DNA of 64,000 bases, from positions 1 through 64,000 of the forward strand of contig CANQWD010000004.1 of assembly GCA_947627465.1 (NCBI GenBank). The letters run 5' to 3'. Positions 24,333 through 33,006 of this stretch are shown in pieces (position 1 is the first letter of the stretch; every line of letters begins with the position of its first letter). Below the pieces are notes generated by a model. The model saw nothing but the letters and a program-made list of their open reading frames with translations. It was not told the DNA's origin and did not search any database. This DNA comes from an uncultured Clostridia bacterium. GTDB taxonomy: Bacteria; Bacillota; Clostridia; Oscillospirales; Ruminococcaceae. The translations under genes were made by a program, and so were the position numbers.

Positions 24333-25676
24333 ATGAAAAAGAACGATATAATAAAGCTTGAGATAACGGCGCTAACAAGCGAGGGCAGCGGAGTAGGAAG
24401 ATTTGACGGAATGGCGGTTTTCGTACCTAAAACGGCGGTCGGCGACATTATCGAAGCGCGGATAGTCAAGGCGCTGAAAAACTACGCTTACGGAAAAATC
24501 GAGCGCATTTTAACGCCCTCTACTGACAGGGTAGAAAACGACTGCCCCGCTTTCGGAAAATGCGGCGGCTGTGTTTACCGTCACATAGCTTATGAAGCGG
24601 AACTGTCCGCGAAAGAAAAAATCGTCCGCGACGCTTTTGAAAGAATAGGCGGACTTTCTCCCGAGTTTCTGCCGATTTGCGGCGCGGAAAATACCGAGCG
24701 TTACCGCAATAAATTGCAAATGCCACTTGCGAAAACGGACGGCGGCGAGATCGTAAGCGGATTTTTCTCCGAGAGAAGTCACAGGGTAGTCGCGGTGGAG
24801 GACTGCAAATTGCAGCCCGAAATTTTCTCAAAAATCGTTGATTTTATAAAACAAGAATGCAAAACGCTGAAAATTTCCATTTATAACGAACGATCACATG
24901 AGGGAGTTTTGCGGCATGTCTATCTTCGGCGCGGACATTCGAGCGGCGAAATATGCGCGGTGCTTGTCGCGAGACGCAGAGTGCCCGAGTTTAAAAAGCT
25001 CGCGATTGATCTGAACCGTAATTTTCCCGATATTACGGGAGTTGTCCTGAATATCAATCCCGATAAAACCAACGTTATCCTGGGCGATCGCGAGGAACTT
25101 TTAAGCGGCAGGCTTTGCATTACCGATAAAATGTGCGGCGTGAATTTTGAATTGTCACCGAGATCGTTTTATCAGGTGAATACTCCCCAAGCAGAAAAGC
25201 TGTACAAGCAAGCCGCCGAGTTCGCCAAGCCTGTCGGTAAAACCGTTCTCGACCTGTATTGCGGAATAGGTACGATAGGGCTTTCAATGGCGCACGAAGC
25301 CGCTGAAATAATCGGCGCGGAGATAGTTCCGGAAGCGGTGGAAAACGCTCGGAAAAACGCCGCCGAAAACGGTTTTTCAAACGCGAAATTCATCTGCGCC
25401 GACGCGGGAGAAGCCGCCGCGAAGCTTGCCGCGGAGGGGCTTACCCCCGATGTGATACTGCTGGATCCGCCAAGAAAGGGCTGCGATGAGAAAACGCTTT
25501 CGGCGTGCGTAAAAATGGCTCCCGAGCGCATTGTAATAATCTCCTGCAACCCCGCTACCGCCGCGCGTGATTGTAAGCTGTTTACAGAAAACGGATACTC
25601 GGTTCTACAAGTACGCGCGTTCGACTTGTTCCCGAGAACGCGGCACGTCGAGTGCGTGGTGTTGATGTCAAGGTGA
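24333..25676 (+). CDS. 23S rRNA (uracil-5-)-methyltransferase, RlmD/RlmCD type (447 aa)
   Basis: Class I SAM methyltransferase of the RumA/TrmA family that makes 5-methyluridine in 23S rRNA. An N-terminal TRAM domain (1-58) is followed by an iron-sulphur cysteine cluster (DCPAFGKCGGC, with a later cysteine in VEDCKL), the SAM-binding motif DLYCGIGTIGLS near 306 and the catalytic cysteine in ISCNPATAARD near 405. Length matches the family. Start chosen at the ATG after GAGGAG; a GTG 21 nt earlier would place the site inside the gene. It may be transcribed through the adjacent element. Confidence 0.93.
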   Translation: MKKNDIIKLEITALTSEGSGVGRFDGMAVFVPKTAVGDIIEARIVKALKNYAYGKIERILTPSTDRVENDCPAFGKCGGCVYRHIAYEAELSAKEKIVRDAFERIGGLSPEFLPICGAENTERYRNKLQMPLAKTDGGEIVSGFFSERSHRVVAVEDCKLQPEIFSKIVDFIKQECKTLKISIYNERSHEGVLRHVYLRRGHSSGEICAVLVARRRVPEFKKLAIDLNRNFPDITGVVLNINPDKTNVILGDREELLSGRLCITDKMCGVNFELSPRSFYQVNTPQAEKLYKQAAEFAKPVGKTVLDLYCGIGTIGLSMAHEAAEIIGAEIVPEAVENARKNAAENGFSNAKFICADAGEAAAKLAAEGLTPDVILLDPPRKGCDEKTLSACVKMAPERIVIISCNPATAARDCKLFTENGYSVLQVRAFDLFPRTRHVECVVLMSR

Positions 25677-25727
25677 TAAAGGGCGTTGAATTCAACGGAG
25701 CCTAGCATTTTGGACGCTGCTCTGATC

Positions 25728-25755
25728 TTGACAAATTCACAAAAATCGGTATAAT
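25728..25755 (+). promoter_or_regulatory. Sigma-A promoter for the histidine kinase gene
   Basis: TTGACA (25728-25733), 16 bp, TATAAT (25750-25755). A short GC-rich hairpin (CCCCCG...CGGGGG, about 25764-25783) lies between promoter and gene and might attenuate transcription. Confidence 0.7.
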
Positions 25756-25817
25756 AAAAATATCCCCCGTCCGCGGCGGGGGGAAAATGGTAGATTGGTG
25801 AAATAAGGGGTGTAATA

Positions 25818-26696
25818 ATGGCATTTTACATTCTGTGCCTCATATTGGGGATTATCTGCGTGGTATTGATAATAAAGGTGTTTATGATGAAAAGCTCGGC
25901 GCGTGAAATATCGCAAAAGCTTTCCGAGAAAATTGTCGAGGACACCAACACGCTTATAGACTTATCCTCGGCGGACAGAGACATGCAAAAACTCGCCGCG
26001 GAGCTTAATGTTCAGCTTCAAGCTCTCCGCGCGGAGAGGATACGCTGCCGTCGGGGTGACGAGGAGTTGAAAAAGGCGGTCACGAACATCTCCCACGATC
26101 TTCGCACGCCGCTCACCGCGATAAGCGGGTATTTGGATCTGCTCGATCGTGAGGAAACGTCCCAGGATGTGCGCGGTTTTTTAACGCAGATACGCGGCAG
26201 AACCGACGCAATGAACCGTCTTACCGAGGAGCTTTTTCAATATTCGATAGCCGCAGCGAGAGAGCCGAAGCTTGAGAGAGTATGCTTGAACGATGTGCTT
26301 GAGGAAAGCGTCGCCGCACTCTACGGCGCGATAACCGAGCGCGGGATAACGCCGAAAATAGACATTCCCGAAAACCGCGTGGAGCGCATTTCGGACAGAT
26401 CCGCTTTAATGAGGATATTCGGTAATATTCTCAATAATGCCGTCAAATATTCAAGCGGCGATCTTGAGGTAACGCTTACCGAAAACGGCACGATAACTTT
26501 CGTAAACACCTCTGAGCACTTAAAAAACGCCGACGCGGAACGCCTGTTCGACCGCTTTTATACAGTTGAAACGGGCAGCCGATCTACGGGTCTGGGACTT
26601 TCGATAGCCAAGCTCCTTGCCGAGAAACTCGGCGGCGGCATTTCGGCTGAAATAAGCGGCGCAAAACTGAAAATAACAGTCACGTTTCCCAAATAG
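25818..26696 (+). CDS. Sensor histidine kinase (292 aa)
   Basis: One N-terminal membrane helix (about 3-24), a short linker, a HisKA dimerisation domain with the phospho-acceptor His93 in NISHDLRTPLTA, and a HATPase domain with the N box (NILNNAVKYS) and G box (STGLGLSIAKLLAEKLGG). There is almost no extracytoplasmic part, so it senses through its membrane segment, an intracellular cue or a partner, as in BceS-like kinases. No response regulator is adjacent, making it an orphan here. The stop is followed by the bidirectional terminator at 26755. Confidence 0.93.
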   Translation: MAFYILCLILGIICVVLIIKVFMMKSSAREISQKLSEKIVEDTNTLIDLSSADRDMQKLAAELNVQLQALRAERIRCRRGDEELKKAVTNISHDLRTPLTAISGYLDLLDREETSQDVRGFLTQIRGRTDAMNRLTEELFQYSIAAAREPKLERVCLNDVLEESVAALYGAITERGITPKIDIPENRVERISDRSALMRIFGNILNNAVKYSSGDLEVTLTENGTITFVNTSEHLKNADAERLFDRFYTVETGSRSTGLGLSIAKLLAEKLGGGISAEISGAKLKITVTFPK

Positions 26697-26754
26697 AAGA
26701 TAGCCGTTTTCAAAAACGCGTCGGATTGCGAAAAACCCACATTAAATAAAAAAA

Positions 26755-26777
26755 GCGGCGCTGTATTGGAGCGCCGC
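26755..26777. terminator. Bidirectional terminator
   Basis: GCGGCGCT pairs with AGCGCCGC. The A-run before it gives a U-run on the minus strand, and TATTTTT follows on the plus strand. It separates the kinase gene from the convergent small gene. Confidence 0.8.
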
Positions 26778-26786
26778 GGATATTTT

Positions 26787-26915
26787 TCAGCCTCTAAGAC
26801 TGATAACAAACAAAACTATTATCGCCGCAAGGGAGATACCCATAATTATCCAATTGCGGGCGATGGTTCTTTCCAGTTTTTTGTCGTCCTTTTTATTATC
26901 AAAACGCTTTGCCAT
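26787..26915 (-). CDS. Small single-span membrane protein (42 aa)
   Basis: A basic/acidic N-terminus (MAKRFDNKKDDKKLERTIAR) precedes one membrane helix (NWIIMGISLAAIIVLFVISL). GGAGGAAAATT before the ATG and a terminator directly after the stop support a real gene. It lies 19 bp downstream of the transglutaminase-like gene on the same strand and is probably co-transcribed with it. The function is unknown. Confidence 0.65.
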   Translation of the reverse strand: MAKRFDNKKDDKKLERTIARNWIIMGISLAAIIVLFVISLRG

Positions 26916-26934
26916 AATTTTCCTCCGATCTGCT

Positions 26935-27996
26935 TTAAGAATAGTCCGCGGGAGCGCTCGGCAGCGGGAACGGCGTGTTTATCGTGTGAGTTTCTTGAAG
27001 CTTTGCGTCGCTCACAAGGAAGTTGTCGTGAGCGATATCCGGAGAACCGTCCCGATTTAAAGGGTCGTCCCACGTAACATCGACGTTGTACCAATTCCCT
27101 CCGAGCTTCACCAAGTTCCACATGTGATCCTCGCCGTTAGCCGTGCCGACCGCGCAAACGCACTCAAATCCCATAGACTGCGCAAAGTACATAAACGCCT
27201 TTGAATACCCCTCGCACAGCGCCTTGCCGTAAACCACCGCGCCGTCGGCCTCGCTTTCGTAGAGCGCGCCGGTGTTGGTGTAAACGGTGTTTTCGATTAA
27301 CCGGTCGTGAATAAATTTCAGTTTTTCGTATTCGTTGGGCAAATTTTGTGCTTCATCGAGTATGTGCCGCGTTGTTTCGTCAAACTCCTCTTGCGGCACC
27401 TCGCTCGAAGTCCTGCCGTATTTTATCTTGACCGACTTCATTATGTCTTGTCCGTTCGACTGCGAATAGCTCATCGTGTAACCGCTTCCAAGCTCCAAAA
27501 ACTGCGGGTTGTCGTAATCGAACGCCCAGTAGGAGGTGTAAATGTCGTCCTTTGTAAGTCCCAAGCCGTCAACATCGCATTCCACACCGCCGTTTTTCGC
27601 GCATTCAAACAACATCTCATAAACGCGCCGTTGTTTTTCCGATATGTTATTGTACGCCCACTTTGAGGAAAAATCGTCTATTCCCTCGCCCTTTACCGCG
27701 GCAGCCGGACGCTCGTCAACGGAAACGGACGACATCTCCGAAGTCTCCGAGACCTCCGAAGTTTTTGAAACAGCTTCGGAGCTTGCCGCAGACTGTTCAT
27801 TTTCGGAAAGATCGCCTTTTGGGGTGTACGGCTCCAACGAGGACGAGGAAGCCGTTTCGGACGAGGCAGGGCGAACTATCTGCGCGATATCGGGAAAGCT
27901 GTTCGCGTTTTCTTTAGGCTCTAAACCCGAACAGCCCGTCAGCCCGAACAAAACCGCCGCTAATATGACGATCGTTTTACGCTTGTTTCCGCTCAC
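26935..27996 (-). CDS. Transglutaminase-like lipoprotein (353 aa)
   Basis: A lipoprotein signal (AAVLFGLTGC, cysteine near residue 22) is followed by a Ser/Glu-rich linker (about 25-110) and a transglutaminase-like cysteine-protease domain. Catalytic triad candidates: Cys in KALCEGYSKAF, His in GEDHMWNLVKLGGNWYNVD and the Asp in VDVTWDDP. Such proteins act on the outer face of the membrane, possibly as peptidases or cross-linkers. The start is a GTG after GAGGTGAGG, behind a perfect promoter. Confidence 0.88.
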   Translation of the reverse strand: MSGNKRKTIVILAAVLFGLTGCSGLEPKENANSFPDIAQIVRPASSETASSSSLEPYTPKGDLSENEQSAASSEAVSKTSEVSETSEMSSVSVDERPAAAVKGEGIDDFSSKWAYNNISEKQRRVYEMLFECAKNGGVECDVDGLGLTKDDIYTSYWAFDYDNPQFLELGSGYTMSYSQSNGQDIMKSVKIKYGRTSSEVPQEEFDETTRHILDEAQNLPNEYEKLKFIHDRLIENTVYTNTGALYESEADGAVVYGKALCEGYSKAFMYFAQSMGFECVCAVGTANGEDHMWNLVKLGGNWYNVDVTWDDPLNRDGSPDIAHDNFLVSDAKLQETHTINTPFPLPSAPADYS

Positions 27997-28036
27997 CTTA
28001 TCCTCACCTCGCCGCGTTTAATTTTCACCTTATTTA

Positions 28037-28065
28037 ATTATAACAGCCCGAAGCGTTCTTGTCAA
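28037..28065 (-). promoter_or_regulatory. Sigma-A promoter for the transglutaminase-like gene
   Basis: Minus strand TTGACA (28060-28065), 17 bp, TATAAT (28037-28042). Confidence 0.8.
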
Positions 28066-28119
28066 GCGAAAAATTTGTGAAAATTGCCGCCTGTTCCGCG
28101 CATACAATGCTATTTCCAC

Positions 28120-28148
28120 TTGATTTTGCGGAATAAAAGGTGTATAAT
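28120..28148 (+). promoter_or_regulatory. Sigma-A promoter for the pyrophosphatase operon
   Basis: TTGATT (28120-28125), 17 bp, TATAAT (28143-28148), 41 bp before the start codon. Confidence 0.75.
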
Positions 28149-28189
28149 GATATTGACAGTAATTTTCTTTTTATGAAAGGACATTGATC

Positions 28190-28765
28190 ATGAACATTTG
28201 GCACGACGTAAACCCCGCAAGAATTACCCCCGAAGATTTTATAGCTATCGTTGAGATAGAAAAAGGAAGTAAGAAAAAGTACGAGCTGGATAAGCAAACG
28301 GGCTTTATAATTCTCGACAGGATACTCTATACTTCGACGCACTACCCCGCGAATTACGGTTTTATCCCGAGAACTCTCGCCGACGACGGCGACCCGCTCG
28401 ACGTGCTCATTCTCTGCAATGAGCCTATAGACCCTCTTGTCGAGGTTCGGTGCTATCCGATAGGGGTCATCACAATGCTCGACGGCGGCAAGAACGATGA
28501 AAAGATCATCGCGATACCGTTTGAGGATCCGACGTACAACGCTTATCGCGGCATTGAAGCTTTGCCGTCGCATTTGTTCGAGGAAATGCGCCATTTCTTC
28601 TCGGTCTATAAGCAGCTCGAGGGCAAGGAGACAGCGGTAAACGAGGTTCAGGGGCATGATCAAGCCGTGCGGGTAATTAAGCAGTGCATAGATAATTATA
28701 ATGAAATATACGCGCCCGATCACCCGTTTGTTCCCGATCACGCTCCGAGCAAGGAGAAGAAATGA
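28190..28765 (+). CDS. ppa: Inorganic pyrophosphatase, family I (191 aa)
   Basis: Hydrolyses pyrophosphate to two phosphates in the cytoplasm. Visible family I motifs: KKKYELDKQTGFIILDR near residue 25, YPANYGFIPRT near 52 and the metal-binding DDGDPLDVLIL near 66. Start at the ATG 8 nt after AAAGGA. It overlaps the maf gene by 4 bp (ATGA), so the two are translationally coupled; both act on pyrophosphate-linked nucleotide chemistry. Confidence 0.95.
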   Translation: MNIWHDVNPARITPEDFIAIVEIEKGSKKKYELDKQTGFIILDRILYTSTHYPANYGFIPRTLADDGDPLDVLILCNEPIDPLVEVRCYPIGVITMLDGGKNDEKIIAIPFEDPTYNAYRGIEALPSHLFEEMRHFFSVYKQLEGKETAVNEVQGHDQAVRVIKQCIDNYNEIYAPDHPFVPDHAPSKEKK

Positions 28766-29325
28766 TATTGGCAAGTCAAAGCCCGCGCAGGCGGGAGCTT
28801 CTCGGCTATATAACCGATGATTTTTCGGTGATCCCCGCCAAGGGCGAGGAAAAAATACCCGAGGGCGCGTCTCCCGAAGAAGCCGTAAAAGCGCTTTCGC
28901 GGCAAAAGGCGGAGGAGATCTTCTCGGAGCAGTGCTCCGGGCACAGCGGCGAAATAATTATAGCGGCGGATACCGTTGTGGCGATAGACGGTGAGATACT
29001 CGGCAAACCGAGCAGCGAAACAAACGCCGCTGAAATGCTCCGAAAGCTTTCGGGGCGCGTTCACAGCGTGTTTACGGGAGTTTGCGTTATTTTTGAGGAC
29101 GGCAGGACGGAGAATTTCGCCGAGGAGACCAAAGTAGAGTTCTACGCGCTTTCGGAGCGTGAAATTGCCGACTATATAGCCACGGGCGACCCTATGGATA
29201 AGGCGGGCGCTTACGGGATACAGGAGAAAGGTGCGGCTAACGTGAAGGGTATAGCCGGAGATTTTTACAATGTAATGGGACTGCCGGTAGGCAGATTGGC
29301 TCGGCTCCTGCGCGGACACATTTAA
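28762..29325 (+). CDS. maf: Maf family nucleotide pyrophosphatase (187 aa)
   Basis: Hydrolyses non-canonical or modified nucleoside triphosphates to monophosphates; in Bacillus its overproduction blocks septation. It begins with the family signature ILASQSPRRRELL, has AADTVVAIDGEILGKP near residue 69 and GDPMDKAGAYGIQ near 142. Length and motifs are complete. It overlaps the pyrophosphatase gene and probably shares its promoter. Confidence 0.95.
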   Translation: MILASQSPRRRELLGYITDDFSVIPAKGEEKIPEGASPEEAVKALSRQKAEEIFSEQCSGHSGEIIIAADTVVAIDGEILGKPSSETNAAEMLRKLSGRVHSVFTGVCVIFEDGRTENFAEETKVEFYALSEREIADYIATGDPMDKAGAYGIQEKGAANVKGIAGDFYNVMGLPVGRLARLLRGHI

Positions 29326-29386
29326 CGTTTCCGCGCCGCTGTTATGCAGAACAAGAGAAAATAATCATAATTTGGAGGTAAACGCA

Positions 29387-29998
29387 ATGGCTAAAACAAC
29401 TTATAAAGTCAGGCAGCATAAATATCATTTAAGCTATAACTCGCCCGTGATATTGACGTTCGCGGCGATGTGCCTCGCGGTGCTTATCATGGATTGGATA
29501 ACAGGAGGATTCACAAACCGTCTGCTGTTTATCTGCTACGGTCACGGCAGTCCGTTGAACCCGCTTACTTATTTACGCGCGTTTACGTATGTTTTCGGAC
29601 ACGCGGGCTTTTCGCACTTCGCGGGGAATATGACTATGCTGCTGCTCGTGGGACCTATTGTCGAGGAGCGCTACGGCAGCTGGAATCTCGCTGTTATGAT
29701 GTTCGTCACGGCGGTTGCGGGCGGAATTCTCAACACGCTCTTTTTTAGAACGGGAATACTCGGCGCGTCGGGAATAGTCTTTCTGCTGATCATCCTTTCC
29801 GCGTTCGGCAATATGAAAAAAGGCGAGATACCGCTGACGCTTATACTTATTGCGGTAATTTATCTCGGACAGGAGATATATGCGGGCATTACCGCCAATG
29901 ACAACATCTCTCACTTCGGACATATCTGCGGCGGCGTTTCCGGATTGGGCTTCGGCGTGTGGTTTCAAAAAAAGAAGTTTGAAATGCACGGCGGTTAA
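29387..29998 (+). CDS. Rhomboid family intramembrane serine protease (203 aa)
   Basis: Six membrane helices with the rhomboid catalytic pair: serine in GASGIV (about residue 127) and histidine in SHFGHICGG (about 177). The first-loop HAGFSHFAGNM segment carries the conserved HxxxxHxxxN-like pattern. It should cleave membrane substrates; the target is unknown. Start at the ATG after GGAGGTAAACGCA. It may follow the ppa-maf transcript 60 bp upstream. Confidence 0.9.
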   Translation: MAKTTYKVRQHKYHLSYNSPVILTFAAMCLAVLIMDWITGGFTNRLLFICYGHGSPLNPLTYLRAFTYVFGHAGFSHFAGNMTMLLLVGPIVEERYGSWNLAVMMFVTAVAGGILNTLFFRTGILGASGIVFLLIILSAFGNMKKGEIPLTLILIAVIYLGQEIYAGITANDNISHFGHICGGVSGLGFGVWFQKKKFEMHGG

Positions 29999-30117
29999 AC
30001 GTGAAAAGGTTCTGGCGGCGAGAATTTCGATCGTATCGAAGTTCACAGACTTAACGCCTTGTGAAATGATCGGCGCGTAAAACTAAACCACAGGATAAAA
30101 TCGCGTTACAAACAGAT

Positions 30118-30141
30118 TATCCCCGTCAAATGGCGGGGATA
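30118..30141 (+). terminator. Hairpin downstream of the rhomboid gene
   Basis: TATCCCCG pairs with CGGGGATA. No strong U-run follows. The rest of 29999-30231 shows no gene. Confidence 0.45.
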
Positions 30142-30231
30142 TACTGTATCTTAATGTTTGTGATATAAAAAAAGTATGTCATTTTGTTACAAAACGCGTT
30201 GTGCACAATTCACAAAATCTCTTTATTCAGA

Positions 30232-30338
30232 TTGAAATATTTGGAGAATTATGATATAATTAAATAAATGATAGAAAGCCTAAGATCGGCGAACTCTCCT
30301 TAACAGGTAGGATCGCTAACCGAAAGGGATGGGTGTTT
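30232..30338 (+). promoter_or_regulatory. Promoter and possibly structured leader of the chemoreceptor gene
   Basis: TTGAAA (30232-30237), 17 bp, TATAAT (30255-30260). The leader of about 70 nt holds CCTAAG (half of an 11-nt tetraloop receptor), GGTAGG and the GAAA-capped hairpin CCGAAAGG directly before the start codon. This resembles parts of cyclic-di-GMP-I riboswitches, but the leader is too short for the full two-helix fold, so a known class cannot be assigned. Confidence 0.4.
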
Positions 30339-32384
30339 ATGAAGAAGCTAAAAAAACAAAACGTTGCGATAAAAAAACATGAAAGTACGATAAATAAACA
30401 TGGAAGCGCGAAAAAAAAACATGAAGGCGAGATAAAAAAACGCAAAGGCTCGATAAGAAAGGAAATGACGCTGATAGTAAGCTGCGTCATAGTTCTGTTG
30501 ATTGCCGCTTTGTTGGCAGCGGGAATATTCTCGGGGCGTTCAGCTATCTCGAAAACGATAAAGCAGGATCTGAATACAATGACGCAGTTTGCCGATTACA
30601 TGTTTAACAGCGCGATAATACAGCTTAAAAAGGACATCGTAAAGCCCGCTTCGGAATTTAACAGAACCGCCGCGCTGGATATCGGAATGGGACTTTCCAC
30701 TGCCGAGGCGGCGTTTGAATCCACGGATTTCATTGAAAGCGCGTTTGTGGGAAACGACGGAAGCTTTAAGGCTCTAAACGATGTTCTTACCTCGGATATC
30801 GCGGAGTTTGACTGCGTTAAGCGCGCTATTGATGGTGAAACCGTTATTTCAAGTACGGTGCAGCTTGGCGACGAACTGCGGTTTTTCGTAACCACTCCTT
30901 GCAGAAACGGTGCGTTTGTTGCAAGCATTGACGGAATGTTTTTCAGCGACCTCATTTCCGATAAGAAAATATGCAATACCGGTAATGTTTTTATGATCGA
31001 CGGCGAGGGTACGATGATCGCGAATATCCGCCCGCAGCTGGTACAGGAGCGTCAAAACTTCATAGAAATGGCGCAGACCGACGGTACATATAAGTCCGCG
31101 GGCGAGTTGTATGCCAGAATGACCGAGGGCGAGGAAGGCATCGACGAGTATGACTATATGCACATAAAACATCTGTGCGCTTATGGAACGGTAGCAGGCT
31201 CGGACGGTTGGTCTTACGGCATTGCCGCACCCGAAAAGGAAATGTTCTCGGCGATTCAGCCAATGATCATTGCGCTGCTTATCTGTGCCGTGGCAGCTTT
31301 GGTGCTCGGTATCCTTGCAATTACCATATATGCGGGCAAGCTTGCAAGACCCATAGTTCAGATGTCGAAGCGTATGACTCAGCTTGCTCAGGGCGATCTG
31401 TTCACGCCCGTGAATATCAATGACCGCAGCGATGAGATAGGCGTTTTGGCTGAGCAGTTCGGCGATTCGCTCATATCTTTGAAATCCTACATACGAGACT
31501 TGAGCGATGTGCTTCAGGATATGTCCGAGGGCAATATGCTCACGCACCCGCAAATTCACTATAATGGTGATTTTGTAGCGATAGAGAAGTCCCTGCAGAA
31601 GATATTGGCTTCTTTCAACAACATTTTCAGCGAAATAAACAAAGCGTCGAGTAAAGTTGCGAACGGCGCGCAGATCGTGTCCGAAGGCTCCGAAAATCTT
31701 GCCCAAGGCTCGGAGCAGCAAGCTGATGTCGTATCGCAGCTTATGATGACCCTTCAAGAGCTTTCCGAAGCGTCCTCCGATAACGCTTACACCACTATGA
31801 ACGCGGGTAAAAACGCCGATAGGGCGGGTGAGCAGGTGAAGTCCTGCAACGACAGAATGCAGAGCGCCGCAGACGCTATGATGGAGATCAGCGATTCCGC
31901 CGTGCAGATCGAAAAGATCATCGCGACCATTGAGGATATCGCGTTCCAAACCAATATTCTCGCGCTGAACGCCGAAATAGAGGCGGCGAGAGCGGGCGAA
32001 GCGGGCAAGGGCTTTGCGGTAGTTGCCGACGAGGTTCGCAATCTTGCCAATAAATCCGACAAGGCGGCAAAGGCGACAAAGCAGCTTATAGACCACTCGC
32101 TTGACGCGGTAAACCGCGGTTCAGAGGTGGTAAGCGACGTTACCGAGCAGCTTAGTCAGTCGACCGAAAAGGTGCTCCAAGCCGTCGACGATATGAAGAC
32201 CGTCTCCGAAGCCGTGCGCCAAGAAGACGAGCGCATTCAGAAGATAAGCGCAAGCATAATGCAGATAAACGACGTAGTCCAGTCCAATACGGAATCCGCG
32301 TCGGAAAGTGCGGAAACCAGCCGCGAATTGTCTATCCAAGCGGCAAACCTCAAACAGCTTATGGAAAACTTCCGCTGCAAATAG
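30339..32384 (+). CDS. Methyl-accepting chemotaxis protein (681 aa)
   Basis: Transmembrane chemoreceptor. Residues 1-42 form an unusually long basic cytoplasmic tail with heptad-like repeats ([28 protein letters not shown]). A membrane helix (about 46-68), a dCache-like sensor (75-300), a second helix (about 308-330), HAMP (331-385) and the signalling domain follow, with the hairpin tip [23 protein letters not shown] near 530-555. Start at the ATG after AAAGGG. No che genes are nearby, so it works with a distant array. Confidence 0.94.
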   Translation: MKKLKKQNVAIKKHESTINKHGSAKKKHEGEIKKRKGSIRKEMTLIVSCVIVLLIAALLAAGIFSGRSAISKTIKQDLNTMTQFADYMFNSAIIQLKKDIVKPASEFNRTAALDIGMGLSTAEAAFESTDFIESAFVGNDGSFKALNDVLTSDIAEFDCVKRAIDGETVISSTVQLGDELRFFVTTPCRNGAFVASIDGMFFSDLISDKKICNTGNVFMIDGEGTMIANIRPQLVQERQNFIEMAQTDGTYKSAGELYARMTEGEEGIDEYDYMHIKHLCAYGTVAGSDGWSYGIAAPEKEMFSAIQPMIIALLICAVAALVLGILAITIYAGKLARPIVQMSKRMTQLAQGDLFTPVNINDRSDEIGVLAEQFGDSLISLKSYIRDLSDVLQDMSEGNMLTHPQIHYNGDFVAIEKSLQKILASFNNIFSEINKASSKVANGAQIVSEGSENLAQGSEQQADVVSQLMMTLQELSEASSDNAYTTMNAGKNADRAGEQVKSCNDRMQSAADAMMEISDSAVQIEKIIATIEDIAFQTNILALNAEIEAARAGEAGKGFAVVADEVRNLANKSDKAAKATKQLIDHSLDAVNRGSEVVSDVTEQLSQSTEKVLQAVDDMKTVSEAVRQEDERIQKISASIMQINDVVQSNTESASESAETSRELSIQAANLKQLMENFRCK

Positions 32385-32416
32385 AATTGATTTTCTTACA
32401 TTATGTTTAAAAAATA

Positions 32417-32449
32417 TTCCCCCCGTTTTTGAACAGGGGGAACGTTTTT
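32417..32449 (+). terminator. Terminator of the chemoreceptor gene
   Basis: TTCCCCC pairs with GGGGGAA (32436-32442), then CGTTTTTT. The convergent small gene ends at the same point. Confidence 0.8.
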
Positions 32450-32613
32450 TACATAGAATCCATAAAATTCCCAAGAACCTTAAACGCTTTAGCGGTTGCT
32501 TTGCGCTTAAAGCGGCGGTTGTTTGAAAGCGTTTTGACCGCCATAAAAGCGATACCGCCCGTTACAACTGCGGCAGCCGCTCCCTTAACATAGCTTTGCG
32601 TCTGCTTGCTCAT
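32449..32613 (-). CDS. Small basic membrane-associated protein (54 aa)
   Basis: MSKQTQSYVKGAAAAVVTGG leads into a hydrophobic segment (IAFMAVKTL) and a basic tail (SNNRRFKRKATAKAFKVLG). AAAAGGAGATG precedes the ATG. It lies between convergent and divergent genes and ends against the chemoreceptor terminator. The family is unknown; the strong ribosome binding site supports a real gene. Confidence 0.65.
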   Translation of the reverse strand: MSKQTQSYVKGAAAAVVTGGIAFMAVKTLSNNRRFKRKATAKAFKVLGNFMDSM

Positions 32614-32870
32614 ATAAACATCTCCTTTTGAAATTTTTTGAAAGTTTACGCAGGTATTTTCTGCAAAAACACAACTCTTATTCAGAGACTTATTAAGCTA
32701 AATTTCGGAAAAACAGTTGGAAACAATAGGGATATATTCCGAGATAACGGCAATTTCGGCATAAATTGAGCGATTTTTGTGTAAAATTTAGCATAGCGGA
32801 CATAAAAAGGTGTATATTTTGTGAAAATCTACAAATTGCAAGTTTAAAATCAAAAAATTGCAAAATCCTC

Positions 32871-32899
32871 TTGACAAATTTTTGAAAAAGGAGTATAAT
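32871..32899 (+). promoter_or_regulatory. Sigma-A promoter of the amt-PII gene
   Basis: TTGACA (32871-32876), exactly 17 bp, TATAAT (32894-32899). The expected transcription start (about 32905-32906) coincides with the beginning of the antiterminator hairpin. Confidence 0.9.
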
Positions 32900-32904
32900 G
32901 TAAA

Positions 32905-32966
32905 CATAGCAAAGAGGCTATGACATACGGGTTCAAAGAAGAGAACGTATGTCATAGCCCTTTTTT
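32905..32966 (+). ncRNA. ANTAR-type antiterminator/terminator leader
   Basis: CATAGC (32905-32910) and GCTATG (32917-32922) form a 6-bp stem closing the hexaloop AAAGAG. A second hexaloop AAAGAA (32935-32940) is closed by C-G, U-A and U-G pairs and tandem G/A mismatches. Both loops have A at position 1 and G at position 4, as ANTAR proteins require. GGCTATGACATACG (32916-32929) also pairs perfectly with CGTATGTCATAGCC (32946-32959), followed by CTTTTTT, making a strong terminator. The GCTATG arm cannot be in both structures, so binding of an ANTAR protein would favour read-through into the ammonium transporter gene. Confidence 0.75.
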
Positions 32967-33006
32967 GTTAGAGAAAAAAAGTTAGAACGGAAAGGAGCGG
33001 TCTTTA

